A DNA stretch of 64,000 nucleotides from Artemia franciscana (taxonomy: Eukaryota; Arthropoda; Branchiopoda; Anostraca; Artemiidae): NCBI RefSeq assembly GCF_032884065.1, contig NW_027062649.1, forward strand, positions 3,579,355 through 3,643,354, read 5' to 3'. Of this stretch, positions 11,204 through 22,229 are shown one piece after another; positions within the stretch are counted from its first letter, which is position 1, and every line of letters begins with the position of its first letter. Position numbers and translations under genes: made by a program. The notes under the pieces were generated by a model, which worked only from the letters and a program-made list of their open reading frames with translations, made no database searches and was not told the origin of the DNA.

Positions 11204-12342
11204 ATGGCACTTCGTATTAACCAAGTGACATATAGCAATCGCCAATTCTGTCGGTCTGTCTGTCTGTCGGTCTGTCGGTCCCAGTTTTGCTACTTTAGGC
11301 ACTTCCAGGTAAGCTAGGACGATGACATTTGGAAGGCGTATCAGGGACGGGATCAGCATAAATTACAAATAGTCGTTTTCCCAATTTGAACATCTGGGGG
11401 GGAGTGGGGGCCGGTTAATTCGGAAAAAATAGAAAAAATGAAGTATTTTTAACCTATGAACGGGTGATGGGATCTTAACGAAATTTGATGTTTGGAATGA
11501 TATTGTGTCTCAGAGCTCTTATTTTAAATCCCGACAGGATCTGATGACATTGGGGGAGTTGGATGGGGGGAACCTAAAATTTTGGAAAACACTTAGAGTG
11601 GAAGGATCGGGATGAAACTTGATGGGAAAATATGCACAAGTCCCATTTACATAATTGACATAATCGGAACGGATCTGCTCTCTTTGGGGTAGTTGGGGGG
11701 GGGGGGGGTAATTCTGAAAAATTAGAAAAAATGAGGTATTTTTAACTTACGAACGGGTGATCGGATCTCAATGAAATTTGATATATAGAAGGATATCGTG
11801 GCTCAGAGCTCTTATTTTAAACCCGACCAGATCTGGTGACATTGGGGGGGGGGAGTTGGGAGGGGGAAACCTAAAACTTGAAAAACACTTAGAGTGGAGG
11901 GATCGGGGTGAAACTTGGTGGAAAAAATAATCACGAGTCCTAGATACATGATTGGCATAACCGGAACGGATCCGCTCTCTTTGGGGTAGTTGGGGGGAGG
12001 GGTAATTCTGAAAATTAGAAAAAATGAGGTATTTTTAACTTACGAACGGGTGATCGGATCTCAATGAAATTTGATATTTAGAAGGAAATCATGTCTCAGA
12101 GCTCTTATTTTAAATCCTGACTGGATCTGGTGACATTGGGGGGGGAGGTTTGGGAGGGGGAAACCTAAAATCTTGGAAAACACTTAGAGTGGAGGGATCG
12201 GGATGAAACTTGGTGGGAATAATAAGCACAAGTTCTAGATACATGATTGGCATATGCGGAACAGATTCGCTCTGGCGCTTAACCTCTTGGCTCTCAGCTC
12301 TTCTTGCCTTGTCACAAGTTCCATATGAGCTCTTAGCTCTTG
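11204..12342 (+). mobile_element. Family B element with about three internal tandem units
   Basis: Starts with ATGGCACTTCGTATTAACCA, the terminal hairpin region, then a GTCG/GTCT tetranucleotide run (about 11250-11280). It continues through a conserved segment with CCAGGTAAGCTAGGACGATG and then tandem units of about 293 bp beginning near 11417, 11711 and 12004. Each unit carries ACGAACGGGTGATCGGATCT, CTCAGAGCTCTTATTTTAAA, ACACTTAGAGTGGAGGGATC and a G-rich run after CTCTCTTTGGGGTAGTTGGG. The far end is GAGCTCTTAGCTCTTG at 12342. No protein is encoded. The layout resembles Helentron-associated/DINE-like elements of insects and molluscs. Confidence 0.75.
11417..12290 (+). repeat. Tandem array of about 293-bp units inside family B
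   Basis: Successive units start with AATTCGGAAAAAAT (11417), AATTCTGAAAAATT (11711) and AATTCTGAAAATT (12004), spacings of 294 and 293 bp. Units differ mainly by point changes and by the length of G-runs. Confidence 0.8.
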
Positions 12343-12900
12343 TTTTAAGGGGGAGGGATAATAATAAAATTATCACTTTTATTATAGGTTTCAATAAAAA
12401 GTTGTCAGGAACTGGGGAAAATTAGGGATTTCTTGGGGACGAGCCCCCCGCCCTCTGGGTACATCCCTGCTTGAGTGGGATAGTAGGGAGAAGAAGGTGT
12501 TATATCGAGCTGACAGGTAGTCTCAACAAATCTTAAGAGAAATGAAACCTATGTATGAAACAGAAATAAATTATGTTCAACCAGTAGGTGACAATTGTGG
12601 GAAACTGTCTGTAGGAATTTCAAGGTAAAAAATTTGTTGATCGGGCGAAATTTGAATTACCCTTCGAGATCTTATGGGGAAGGTTGGTAGGTATGCGTTT
12701 ATGTCAACCAAAAATTTATTAAAATTGTACTACAATCAACATTTTGCTCCTCAGTTTAAGGACCTAAAATTTCCCTTTTAAAAAAAAGAAATATTTTTAT
12801 TCAATTGAATCAGATTAGACTTATTAGTATTGAATTAAAGACCTTACTTGTTATACTTTGGTTGGGGTGTCCAAAATACTATTAAATCTTTTTAACAGTT
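12343..12900. other. Spacer after the B element
   Basis: Contains a GC-richer patch with CGAGCCCCCCGCCCTCTGGG near 12441 and otherwise nothing recognised. Confidence 0.35.
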
Positions 12901-12919
12901 CACCTGACATTAGGAATTT

Positions 12920-13610
12920 CGTCAGCACATACTACAAAAGACGTAAACAGGCAAGAGAGAACACACCGCATGTGAGACTGATTGAAGTGATTGATGCAAT
13001 TTCTCTCTCAAATATTTCGCAACTAAACGTTGTCGGTGGATTGAAATGCAGCCATTTCTGGTATAATTATTATAAGATGGCCTATTAACCAACGATGTTG
13101 CCCGACCATGGCAGGAGCTCCATCTGTTGCCACCGAAATAACATTTGTGGATGGAATGCATTTTTGCTTAAGAAATCACTCAGGACAATAAATATTCGTT
13201 CACCGTTCGCGTCCGTCTTTAAAGTTTTTGCGGATAGTAACTCTTCATGAATTTCTTGGTCCATAACAAATCGGACATATGCCAATAATAATGCTTCATT
13301 ACTGGGTTAGGTTGACTCGTCCAGTTGAATAGAAAAATTAGTTGTTTGCAGATAATTACATAAAAACTTTCAATATCAGGGCTGATTTCATCAAATCGTC
13401 TTTGTACAGTGTTGTTACTCAAAGAAATTCTTTTGAGTATGTCGAATAGAGATTTGCAGAGAACTGTTTTTAAAACATCTTCAATAGGAGGTAAAATTAA
13501 CTGTTCTCCAATGGTGTGTGGTTCTCCAGATTTCGTTATAAGTAGTGAAATATTGTAAGATGCTACCAAGCCATCATCGTTTCTTTCAGACGTTGAAGCA
13601 AACATACTGT
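12920..13610 (-). pseudogene. hAT-type transposase-derived sequence (SCAND3/ZBED5/FAM200-like)
   Basis: Minus-strand relic of the hAT subgroup that also gave vertebrate SCAND3, ZBED5 and FAM200 genes. The first frame (13605 down to about 13290) holds ASYNISLLITKSGEPHTIGE, LILPPIEDVLKTVL and ISLSNNTVQRRFDEISPDIE, in the order expected for the RNase H-like core. Next comes LAYVRFVMDQEIHEELLSAK with TLKTDANGERIFIVL (13150-13285), then, after frame changes, HRQRLVAKYLREKLHQSL (about 12990-13050), matching the family's H-RQ-LVAK-L segment. At least two frame changes and missing C-terminal sequence show it is inactive. A TIR-like CAGTGATTCC at 14575-14566 on the same strand may be its 5' end. Confidence 0.75.
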
Positions 13611-13619
13611 GCGCAGTGG

Positions 13620-14560
13620 GTCTTTTTTAATTTTTTATTCCTTTTATTTTTTAAAATATTCCAAATCCTTACCTATTATATCAGGATAACACCTTTTTAG
13701 ATGACCTTCGAGCTTCGATGGTTTCATTGAGTCATTGCTCAAAATTAAATTGTATAAAAGGCATATGGGCAACCGCTTGTCTGCTTTTGATGGTAGAAAA
13801 CCAAATTTTCAATAATCAACACTGTATTGCCAACATTTTTTTTTATTTAGCCATGTTTCGTGTCAATTACCTACCTATACATTAAAAAAACATTGTTTTA
13901 ATAAATTATGGCGGTCTTAATTATTAGGATATTGCTATTTGAACAGAAAAGGAGCAATTAAATTAATAAATTAATTATTGCAATTAAATAAACGAAGGAC
14001 TGTCGACAAACTGATTCTTTATCTTAAAAGCATAAAATCGCTAAGATCAATAATAGAGTTTTATGAAAATGACTGGTTTTTACGTTTAAAATAAATGATA
14101 AATTAAATACAAACATCGAATCACTTTACTTTTCTTTTCAAAAATTCGGAAACTAAGGAAAAACGTTTATCCTCAGCATTTCTATTTATATTGGTGAAGA
14201 ATCAAACAAATTCATGAAAGATCACAAGCACATTCACCACAAGTCTTATTTCGTCCCTTTTTACGTCTAAACAAGCGCTGAGGAAGGCGGTGACGGCAGC
14301 GGCAGTGCTTTGCAAGTCTCGGCATGTTGTAGTGAATATAAAATATGCAAGTTTTTACAAGTAAAAGTCGCTTAGCTTCTTAAGATAAGATCTTCCTACG
14401 TTAATAGGTGAAGCCAGGTCAAGATTTTAGTTATTCACTATCGAAAACCGATAAAATTTTGTGGACCTCCTTTAACTAATTGTGAACTACCATTTTTTTG
14501 TCACACCAACGGAGACTCCCGTCAAGCGTCCTATGTACCCCTGAGGGTCCACCTGGACCA
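13620..14560. other. AT-rich non-coding sequence, possibly interior of the hAT element
   Basis: Nothing coding recognised. If the TIR-like sequence at 14575 is the end of the hAT element, this stretch would be its 5' untranslated or intronic part. Confidence 0.3.
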
Positions 14561-14575
14561 TTTTTGGAATCACTG
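14505..14575 (-). repeat. Possible hAT terminal sequence
   Basis: On the minus strand this begins CAGTGATTCCAAAAATGGTC and continues with GGTGGACCCTCAGGGGTAC, the usual style of hAT ends (CAGTGNTTCCCAAA). A matching opposite end was not found, so the element is probably truncated on its 3' side. Confidence 0.4.
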
Positions 14576-16140
14576 ATCTAAATTAATCCAGAGACATCAA
14601 ATCCTGAGAAAACCTGAAGATAAAAATAAACTCCATTATTAGCTAGAAATTTGTGCTGTACTTTTTGAAGATTCCAAATGAGTGGTTGCTTTGTGCTCAG
14701 TCTAGTAGCGTGCTCCTGATCATATTATCAGCTATTAGAGGTTTAAAGCAGGCCGTAATGTGGAATTGAGGAATCTGTAAATTGTTTGAGGTGCGAAAAT
14801 GATAAGCAAAATGAAAAAAAAAATACATTATTACACAGGGAAGTAGGATAGGTGGTGATGCAATTGTAGCAATGTGAAAGAAGCATATGACAAAAAATAA
14901 AGAGTGTTTTAAATTAAAACAAGGGTTTAAAAAGAGTGTTGTAGAAATGTGAGAGATGTTATTTGGAAATTTTACAAATTGTATGAACCTGAAAATGAAA
15001 TTAACCTCAAAGTAAGTCGTGATTTGCAATGAAATCACGAGATAGTAAAGGAAGTTGGTTTTTCTACATTATCAGTCGAAATTGCATTCATTCACCTTTC
15101 AGATTTTGTGCTGAAAAAATTGGCAAACAATGCCCGTCAATGATTTTGCTTAAGTCAATCACCGGCCTGTATTGCATATCCTTTTCTAAAATGCAATATA
15201 ACTCTGCATTTCAGAAGATATTACTTAGACCTTGGTGTTTATAGTACCTCCAGATATCAAGGCCGTATCCAGGATTTTTGTAGGGGGTGGGGTCTATATT
15301 AAAAAACTTTACAAAATGCACAAGAAATTTGGTTATATCCATTTTTGTTACTTTTTTACGAATTAGTCAAAAATTTCAAGAGATTGTTACAAACTGCCCC
15401 CTCCTCCGGAAAAGGCTCTGCCAGAAGTACACAAGGTACCTGTGGAAACCTTCTGGTCATCGCGTAGTTGGGTTGCTGCATGAATGAAACTTAAAGCGAT
15501 ACATATCTGATCCAAGGGGACCCTAATGGTTCCCTTAGTTCCAATATGTTATATTATATAATGCTATGTAATACAATATTATATTATATTACAATATTAT
15601 ATAATGGTTCCATTAGGGAGGCTGAACATATTGGGTCTTTTAAATTAAAATTTAAAAAAACATTTATTGGGAGTGGGGAGTTATTTGTTTATATATTATT
15701 ACTGTTAGCCTTTTTTATGTATATTCTGGTATTAAGTGGAAATTGAGTGAGAGTGTTTTTGTCCTTCTTTAGTGTTTTTTTTTTAATTAATTAGATTGAG
15801 AATTAGAGGATTGCAGCCATCCAACATCAGGCTGTTTGAGCCTTCCCCCGACGGTTGTATGTATTTATGCTTTTTTGTAATTTAGTAGTTAATAAAGAGT
15901 TCTTTAATAAAAAATATAATGTAAAAAAAAAATTAGGGCATAGTTTTCCCAGAAATGGAGCCAAAATAGCGCCATAAAAGTTTTCTGGTCGATAGAAAGC
16001 TTTTATCCTTAAATCCAGTGGGCTCCAGATTAGGAAATAAAAGAAATGAAAAAAAAGTAGATCCCCCAAAAAAGGCTAATAAAAAGGCCAAAGTAAACTT
16101 TTTCCCAAACGGCTTGAAACTTTCACGCGTAAGCTCTTAG
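14576..16140. other. Intergenic sequence
   Basis: No gene recognised. At 15530-15620 there is an AT-rich locally palindromic tract (TATATTATATAATG and repeats of AATATTATAT) flanked by two related TAATGGTTCC words; it looks like slippage or a small hairpin. Confidence 0.35.
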
Positions 16141-16146
16141 AGTCAG

Positions 16147-16285
16147 GGAATCATCAAACAGTTCGTGGTAACGAACGTGGTAAGGAGTGACCCGGCTCAA
16201 TAGTAAACGAAACTCTAAAAAACGGAATTTCAATGCTAATAGATATATCAAAAGAATTGGATTTTTATGCTGATTTTAAATATAT
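16147..16285 (-). mobile_element. Family A terminal fragment
   Basis: About 140 bp matching the hairpin end of family A: TCAAACAGTTCGTGGTAACG, GTAAGGAGTGACCCGGCTC, then CTCTAAAAAACGGAATTTC and GCTGATTTTAAATATAT. Homology stops at about 16285, where family B sequence begins directly. Confidence 0.75.
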
Positions 16286-16287
16286 TC

Positions 16288-16787
16288 TAATTTTTCAGAA
16301 TTAACCCCCTCCCACACTATCCCAAAGAGAGCAGATCCGTTCTGGTTATGTCAATCATGTATCCAGGACCCGTTTTTCTTTTCCCACCAAGTTTCATCCC
16401 GACCCCTCCACTCTAAGTGTTTTCCAAGTTTTAGGTTTCCCCTTCCCAACTCCCCTCCAATGTCACCAGATCCGGTCGGACTTAAAATAAGAGCTCTGAA
16501 CCACGATATCCTTCTAAATATCAAATTTCATTAAGATCCAATTACCCGCTCATAGGTTAAAAATAATTCATTTTTTCTATTATTTGGGAATGAACCGGCC
16601 CCCCACTACCCCCAGATGGTCAAATCGGAAGAACGACTATTTATCATTTAATCTGGTCCGGTCCCTGATACGCTTGCCAAATTTCCACGTCCTAGCTTAC
16701 CTGGAAGACAGACAGACAGACCGACAGACAGACAGACCGACAGAATTGGCGATTGCTATATGTCACTTGGCTAATACCAAGTGCCAT
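16288..16787 (-). mobile_element. Family B element, terminal part only
   Basis: Reverse-orientation B copy holding one tandem unit, the conserved segment, a GACAGACAGACCGACAG tetranucleotide run (about 16707-16745) and the terminal hairpin ending CACTTGGCTAATACCAAGTG then CCAT. Its truncated end abuts the family A fragment at 16285. Confidence 0.75.
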
Positions 16788-16799
16788 AAAAAGAAGATT

Positions 16800-17300
16800 C
16801 CTTGGAAACATGCTAAAATAAAATTTTGCTTCATTCCATTTTAATTTTGACTTGTCTTCCAACCACAGATTTCGTTGTGAAACATTTTTGTGTGCGATTC
16901 GATTCTAATCTTGTTGTCACATTTTCCAAGCCTTTTCCTTTAGCTTTTTGGAGCTATTCTTCATCTTGTTTATTTTTGTATGTGTTAGAGATACCCAAAT
17001 GATACAATCAGTAATGAAAGAAATTATATAAGTTGCTCTTTACATGCATATGAATGCAAAGTCATTCCTGTGAATTTTTTTTCAAATCAAAATGGCTCTA
17101 AGCCAATTTTCCCAAGGTCATGACCGACCTACATTGTTTTTTCAGGGATAGATATGCTGATATGCCTGTTTTCAGACCAACTATGGAGCATTTTTTCGAG
17201 AAAAAATACATAAATAAATATGTAAATATAAAAAAATTGATTTCCCTGTTTGTCAAAATAATTAATATTCTTTTCTAATTTGATATTATAATTCATTTTG
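16800..17300. other. Spacer
   Basis: AT-rich, nothing recognised. Confidence 0.35.
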
Positions 17301-17311
17301 GCAAGTTTTTT

Positions 17312-18818
17312 ATGGCACTTGTTATTAAACAAGTGACATATAGAATCGCAAATTCTGTCGGTCAGTCGGTCCTGGTTTTGCTACTTTAGGCACTTCCAGG
17401 TAAGCTAGGACGATGAAATTTGGCTGGCGTATCAGGGACCGGACGAGATTAAATTAGAAATCGATTAAGTTAGAAATTAGAAACGTATGGAAAAGCAGCT
17501 ATTTGAGTTACTTAATTAACCAAGTTTCAATTTTCATAATTTTTCCTCAGTTGCTCTTTGATTCTCATTGAGCTCGAATAGCTGCTTTTCCGTACGTGAA
17601 TTAGTAGCGACAATTGTATTTATTATTATTGGTGGTGGTTTTTATTTGTTTCTAGATTAGTTTTCTTTTAATTTTCTATCTTGTGCTAGACGCCTTGTTT
17701 GGATACAGGCGAAATATCTGCATTGTTTTAGTCTTTCAATTCTACTGGCCGGCGTCTTGTTTGAAGTTTTCTTTTTGTAGAGTTTTATCTCTCTTGGTTG
17801 TTTATTGTCATGTCTGGCCAGTTCGACTTAAGAACTTTCATTTGATAAAATTAGGTAATTTTGACTTACGAATGGGTGATCGAATCTCAACGAAATTTGA
17901 TATTTAGAAGGATATCGTGCCTCAGAGCTCTTATTTTAAATCCTGACCGGATCTGAAGACATTGGCAAAGTAGTTGGGAGGGGGAAACCTAAAACTTGGA
18001 AAACACTTAAGAGTGGAGGGATCGGGATGAAACTTGGTGGGAAAAATAAGCAGAAGTTTTAGATATGCGATTTACATAATTGGAACGGATTTGCTCTATT
18101 TGGGGAGGGGGGGGGTTAATTCTGAAAAATTAGAAAAAAGAAGTATTTTTAACTTACGAAGGAGTGATCAGATCTTCATAAAACTTCGCATTTTAAAGGA
18201 CCTCGTGACTCAGATCTCTTATTTTAAATCTCAACTGGATCCAGCGTAATTTGGTGGGGGGCAGTTGAGGGGAACCGAAAATCTTAGAAAATACTTAAAG
18301 CGGTGAGATCAGGATGAAACTTGATTGAAAGAATAAGAACCTGTCTAAGACACGTGACTGACATAATCGGACCCGATCTGCTCTCTTTGGTTGAGTTGGG
18401 GGGGGGGTAATTTTGAAAATTGAGGTACTTTTAACTCACGAAAGGGTAACCAGATCTTAATGAAATTTGATATTTTGAAGGGTCTTGGGCTTTAAAACTC
18501 TAATTTTAAATTCTGACCAGATCGTGTGACATTGGGGGGAGTTGGAGGGGGAAACCGGAATTCTTGGAAAACGTGAAAATTGGGTAATTTTTATTTTACG
18601 AATAGGTGATCGGATCTTAATTAAGTTTGATATTTAGAATTCATGTCTCAGAGCTCTTATTTCAAATCCCGACCACTTTTGACATTGTGGGGAGTCGGAG
18701 GGGGAAATATTGGAAAACACTTGGAGTGGAGGAATTGGGATCAAGCTTGGTGGATAGAATAAGCAAATGTCCTTGATACGTGATTGACGGAACCGTACTG
18801 TATTCGCTCTCTTTGGGG
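17312..18818 (+). mobile_element. Family B element, runs into assembly gap
   Basis: Begins ATGGCACTTGTTATTAAACA with a short GTCGGTCAGTCGGTCC run, then the conserved segment to about 17450. A non-B stretch of about 390 bp (17463-17855) follows, then at least four diverged tandem units (near 17855, 18120, 18410 and 18580) up to the N gap. The units are more diverged and more variable in length than in the 11-kb copy. Confidence 0.7.
17487..17598. repeat. Short inverted repeat inside the B element
   Basis: ACGTATGGAAAAGCAGCTAT near 17487 is answered by ATAGCTGCTTTTCCGTACGT near 17597, giving arms of about 25 bp with two mismatches around a loop of about 60 bp. It lies in the non-B insert of this copy. 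Confidence 0.7.
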
Positions 18819-18918
18819 NNNNNNNNNNNNNNNNNNNNNNNNNNNNNNNNNNNNNNNNNNNNNNNNNNNNNNNNNNNNNNNNNNNNNNNNNNNNNNNNNN
18901 NNNNNNNNNNNNNNNNNN
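18819..18918. other. Assembly gap (100 N)
   Basis: Exactly 100 unknown bases, the standard placeholder. It falls inside the G-rich part of a B unit, where repeats probably broke the assembly. Confidence 0.98.
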
Positions 18919-19195
18919 CGTTTTTTTTTTATTAGTTTCTATAAGCTTAGCATGAGACAAAACAAAGACACGTGACAATAGAGGGGATATATATAATTCG
19001 GGCTATATATTAGCACATTAGGGGCGTGGGGATAAAGCAATTGGACAATTTTAAGTTAGAAAACAATTCTTTATTCATAATAAACATAATTATTATTTCT
19101 AACACAATTTGCAAGCAGAGTCGTTATGCTTTTCCCATCCCCTCTAATGTGCAACTATATATCTGAAATTATATTAAAAAACGAGTACAGGGGTT

Positions 19196-19472
19196 GGAGT
19201 CGCACGAGAGTTAGTTACAAAGAGGTTCAGTTTATTGGGATTGAGTTGCTTGGAGGTTCAGTTGTAGGAGGGTTCAGCTAAATGATGTTCAGATGTAGGA
19301 AGGTTTAGTTACACAAGGTTTCAGTTGCCCAGGGGTACAGTAGCACAGGTCTTCAGTTACATGGGAGTCTAGTTTCACCGGATTCAGTAGCACGGGGATT
19401 CAGTTGCACGAGGGTTGAGTTACAGCTCTTCAGTTGCTTGGGGTTCAGTTATACGAAGATTCAGTTGTAATG
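19196..19472 (+). repeat. Minisatellite, unit about 16-18 bp
   Basis: About 16 imperfect copies of a GGTTCAGTTGCACGAG-like unit, for example GGTTCAGTTTATTGGGATT, GGGATTCAGTTGCACGAGG and CTTCAGTTGCTTGGGG. Unit length and spacing vary, so it is an old array. Confidence 0.8.
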
Positions 19473-20062
19473 GAACCAAGTTTATCTTTTTGTATTTTGT
19501 TGTTTTTCTAGAGGCTACTGGGGGTACAGCATACCCAGAGCCAAATATGAAGGCTTCACTGTTATAAAAAAGAGTTTGTGCAAATTCACCAAATAATACT
19601 GGGCCTTTGACGAAGAAGGGGGGAGCTAGACTCTTCAGTCCATGATTAGGCACTAAAAATATTCCTGAAAGTTTTATTCATATGTCGACTAATTTCCAAT
19701 ATAGTAAAATCTCTCCATGTGAACTTTTACCCTATTTTCACCCGTATTTCAGAGCATGTTTAAATAACTTATTCCCGACTCTGCTTCCATGTGCAAGAGG
19801 AGCTTTTCTTGCTGAGGAGATTGTCACTATTTTGGAAGATAGTTGTGTTAGGAGAATGAAAATTTCAGAAATGAATATGGGCCAAAATGATGCCCCAGGA
19901 AAGCCTTTTTCCGCTCCTGTTTCGATTCCTTTCCCCTTTCTAAGGTTAGGAAAATTACATAAAAGACATGTGTTTTGGGAAAAATTACGTTTTTCCTTTA
20001 TTTCTGTTGGAGTATATACTTTGACCCTGACTACCTCTTCTATATGTAAAATTACCATTTAA
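19420..20062. other. Overlapping unrecognised open frames
   Basis: A minus-strand frame at 19420-19653 (77 codons) and a plus-strand frame at 19682-20062 (126 codons), the latter mirrored by a minus-strand frame. The plus-strand frame contains no motif I know. The length is above what chance usually gives at this base composition, but no splice or start context supports it. I treat it as unassigned. Confidence 0.25.
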
Positions 20063-20174
20063 TTCCTATGAACATTGCTACATGAGACTTAGATATGGGG
20101 GGGGGGGGCAACAGTATTAGTATTTCATAAAATGCTATGTGCTGCTAGTTAATTGACGATGCCCACTATCCTTA

Positions 20175-20770
20175 TTGCTTTACTTGGTATACATGGACGT
20201 AGTTGAAAGGCTAATTTTTTTTTTACCGCTTATTTGTATTATGCTGATTTTTTGGTATTTTTTGTCAGAAGAAAGATCATGGATGCGGGTTTATTTATTT
20301 TTTTTTTTAGCAAGGGGTGATTGCATCGACCTAATGGTCCTAGAATATCGTGAGAGGTCTCATTCAAACGTAAATTAAAAGCTCTAGAGCTCTTTTTAAG
20401 TGACCGAAAATTGGAGGACATCTATGACCCCTCACACGCTCATTTTTTTCCAAAGTCACTGGATCAAACTTTTGAGATAGCCTTTTTGTTCAGCATAGTC
20501 GAAAAATTTAAAAACTATGTCTCTGAAGACGACTTAATTCCCCACAGTCCCCGGAGGAAGGCATGCCAGCTATGAACTTTGCCCAATGTTTACATATAGT
20601 GTTGGTTATTAGGAACTTTACAGACGTTTTCAAGTCTTTTTTTCTGGTGGGGGGTGGGGGGACTCGGGAAGAGGAGTTTCGTGGTAGGATCTTTCCACGA
20701 AAAAATCTTTCACGGGTGAAGGGAATTTTCCATGAACGGAGCACCGATTTTCCCAGTAATATTTAAAAGA
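20175..20770 (-). mobile_element. Family A module A1, diverged copy
   Basis: Reverse-orientation A1: a GCCAGAAGAAAG-type segment, ATGGTCCTAGAATATCG, TTTTAAGTGACCGAAAATTG, TTTTGAGATAGCC and the G-rich stretch before CATGAACGG. Clearly homologous to 60180-60670 and 61340-61855 but much more diverged. Confidence 0.7.
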
Positions 20771-20784
20771 CGATCAGAAATTAA

Positions 20785-21900
20785 ATAAAAAATTTTTCAA
20801 CTGAAAGTAAGGCGCAACATTGAGACTAAAGACGAAACAAAATAATTACCTATATGAGGCGGTTTACCCCGTCGTCAATACCTCGCTCTTTACGCTAAAG
20901 TATTTTTGGTACTTTCAAAAGAGCTATACATTTTAATTAAAGGGCTTTTGTGATTCAGGGATCATTCTTAAGGAATTGGGACAAAATTTGAACTTAAGCA
21001 TGCCTATTTTTAATTATATCTTTAATTCATTTAAGTTTAGTCTTATGGATTAGAGGCTACGTGCCTGAGAAAATATGCATGGTTTTTGAAAATAGGGGTA
21101 AACAGCCCCTATAAGTATTTGAATCTTAATGAAAATCACACCATCAGATTCAGTGTATCAGAAAACCCTATTGTAGGGGTTTTAAGCTCCTATCTGCAAA
21201 AATAAGGAACTTTGTGTTTTTTGCCAGAAGAAAGATTTATCCAAAATATACACGAACATATACAAAAAAATGTCTAGAGCTCAGTGGTTCTAGAATATCG
21301 TAAGACGACTCATTTGAACAAAAATTGGAAGTTCTAGTGCCCTTTTAAGAGACCAAAAAGATTGGAAGGTAACCTGCCCTCCTCCACCACCTCTTTTTCC
21401 CAAAGTCGTCTGATCAAAATTTTGAAATAGCCATTTTTTTCATCATAGTTAAAAGGTACAATAACTGTGCCTTTGGATATAACATGATCCCCCCATAGCC
21501 CCAGGGGAAAGGTCCTTAAGTCATAGAATTTGCCCATTTTTTACATATAATGTTTGTTATTTTGAAGTATATATATATTTTTGAGTAGGAGAATTTCTTA
21601 ATAGGGGTTTTTCAAGGGGTGAATTTTGCATCGGGAGGGAAGTTTCCAGGGGATGAATTCGTCAGGGGAAATCACACACTAGGGACATTTGCTAGAATTC
21701 ATATACAAAATTCTTTTCAAATGTCTTGCTTTCGTTTTTCTGTCTCAATTTTACGCGTGGAGTTGTTATTTATAATTGCTCGGGTTAAATTTTAACGGGG
21801 ATTGATTTGTCTAGATGATATTTTCTTGGGCAGGGGGATTTTACCTGGGGGTGCGGCCAGATGTCCTGCCATTACTTACAAACGACCAGGAATTAAATAA
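20785..21900 (-). mobile_element. Family A diverged copy (partial hairpin plus A1)
   Basis: Starts with an A hairpin arm (AACTGAAAGTAAGGCGCAAC, CCTCGCTCTTTACGCTAAAG), joined at about 21010 to the A1 module (CATCAGATTCAGTGTATCAG at 21141, GGTTCTAGAATATCGTAAG at 21286), ending with the G-rich end near 21870. The order differs from the full copies, so it is rearranged or is a different subfamily. Confidence 0.65.
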
Positions 21901-22220
21901 AAAACAAGTTTTTTCAACTGAAAGTAAGTAGTAACATTAAAACTTAAAATGAACAGAAATTCTTGCGTGTACGAAGGGGACCCCTTCTCAAAGCGTCGCT
22001 CTCTACACTAAAGTTTGAATTTTGTCCCAACTCTCTAAAAACGATTCCTGAAACATAAGGGTCGTTGAATCAGAACAGTAGGAAGATTTTTAAAAGTACT
22101 AACAAACTTTAGCGTAAAGAGCAAGGTGTTGATGAGCGGGCAATCCCCTTCATACACGTAATAATTTCTGTTTATCTGAAGTTTTAATGTTGCTCCTTAC
22201 TTTCATTTGAAAAAATTTGT
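21893..22220. repeat. Family A foldback hairpin
   Basis: Arms AACTGAAAGTAAGTAGTAAC and GTTGCTCCTTACTTTCATTT with inner arms around ACTAAAGTTTGAATTTTGTC and AACTTTAGCGTAAAGAGC. Confidence 0.7.
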
Positions 22221-22229
22221 TTAAAAAAA

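Noticed and set aside
12110-12425. Open frames of 71-94 codons inside family B elements (also at 32505-32738 and 55309-55614)
   Set aside because: They recur in the repeat units in several frames and arise from G- or C-rich tandem DNA; the frame is not kept between copies.
18634-18978. Frames spanning the N gap (also 35947-36241)
   Set aside because: Runs of N were read as open codons; no evidence of coding.
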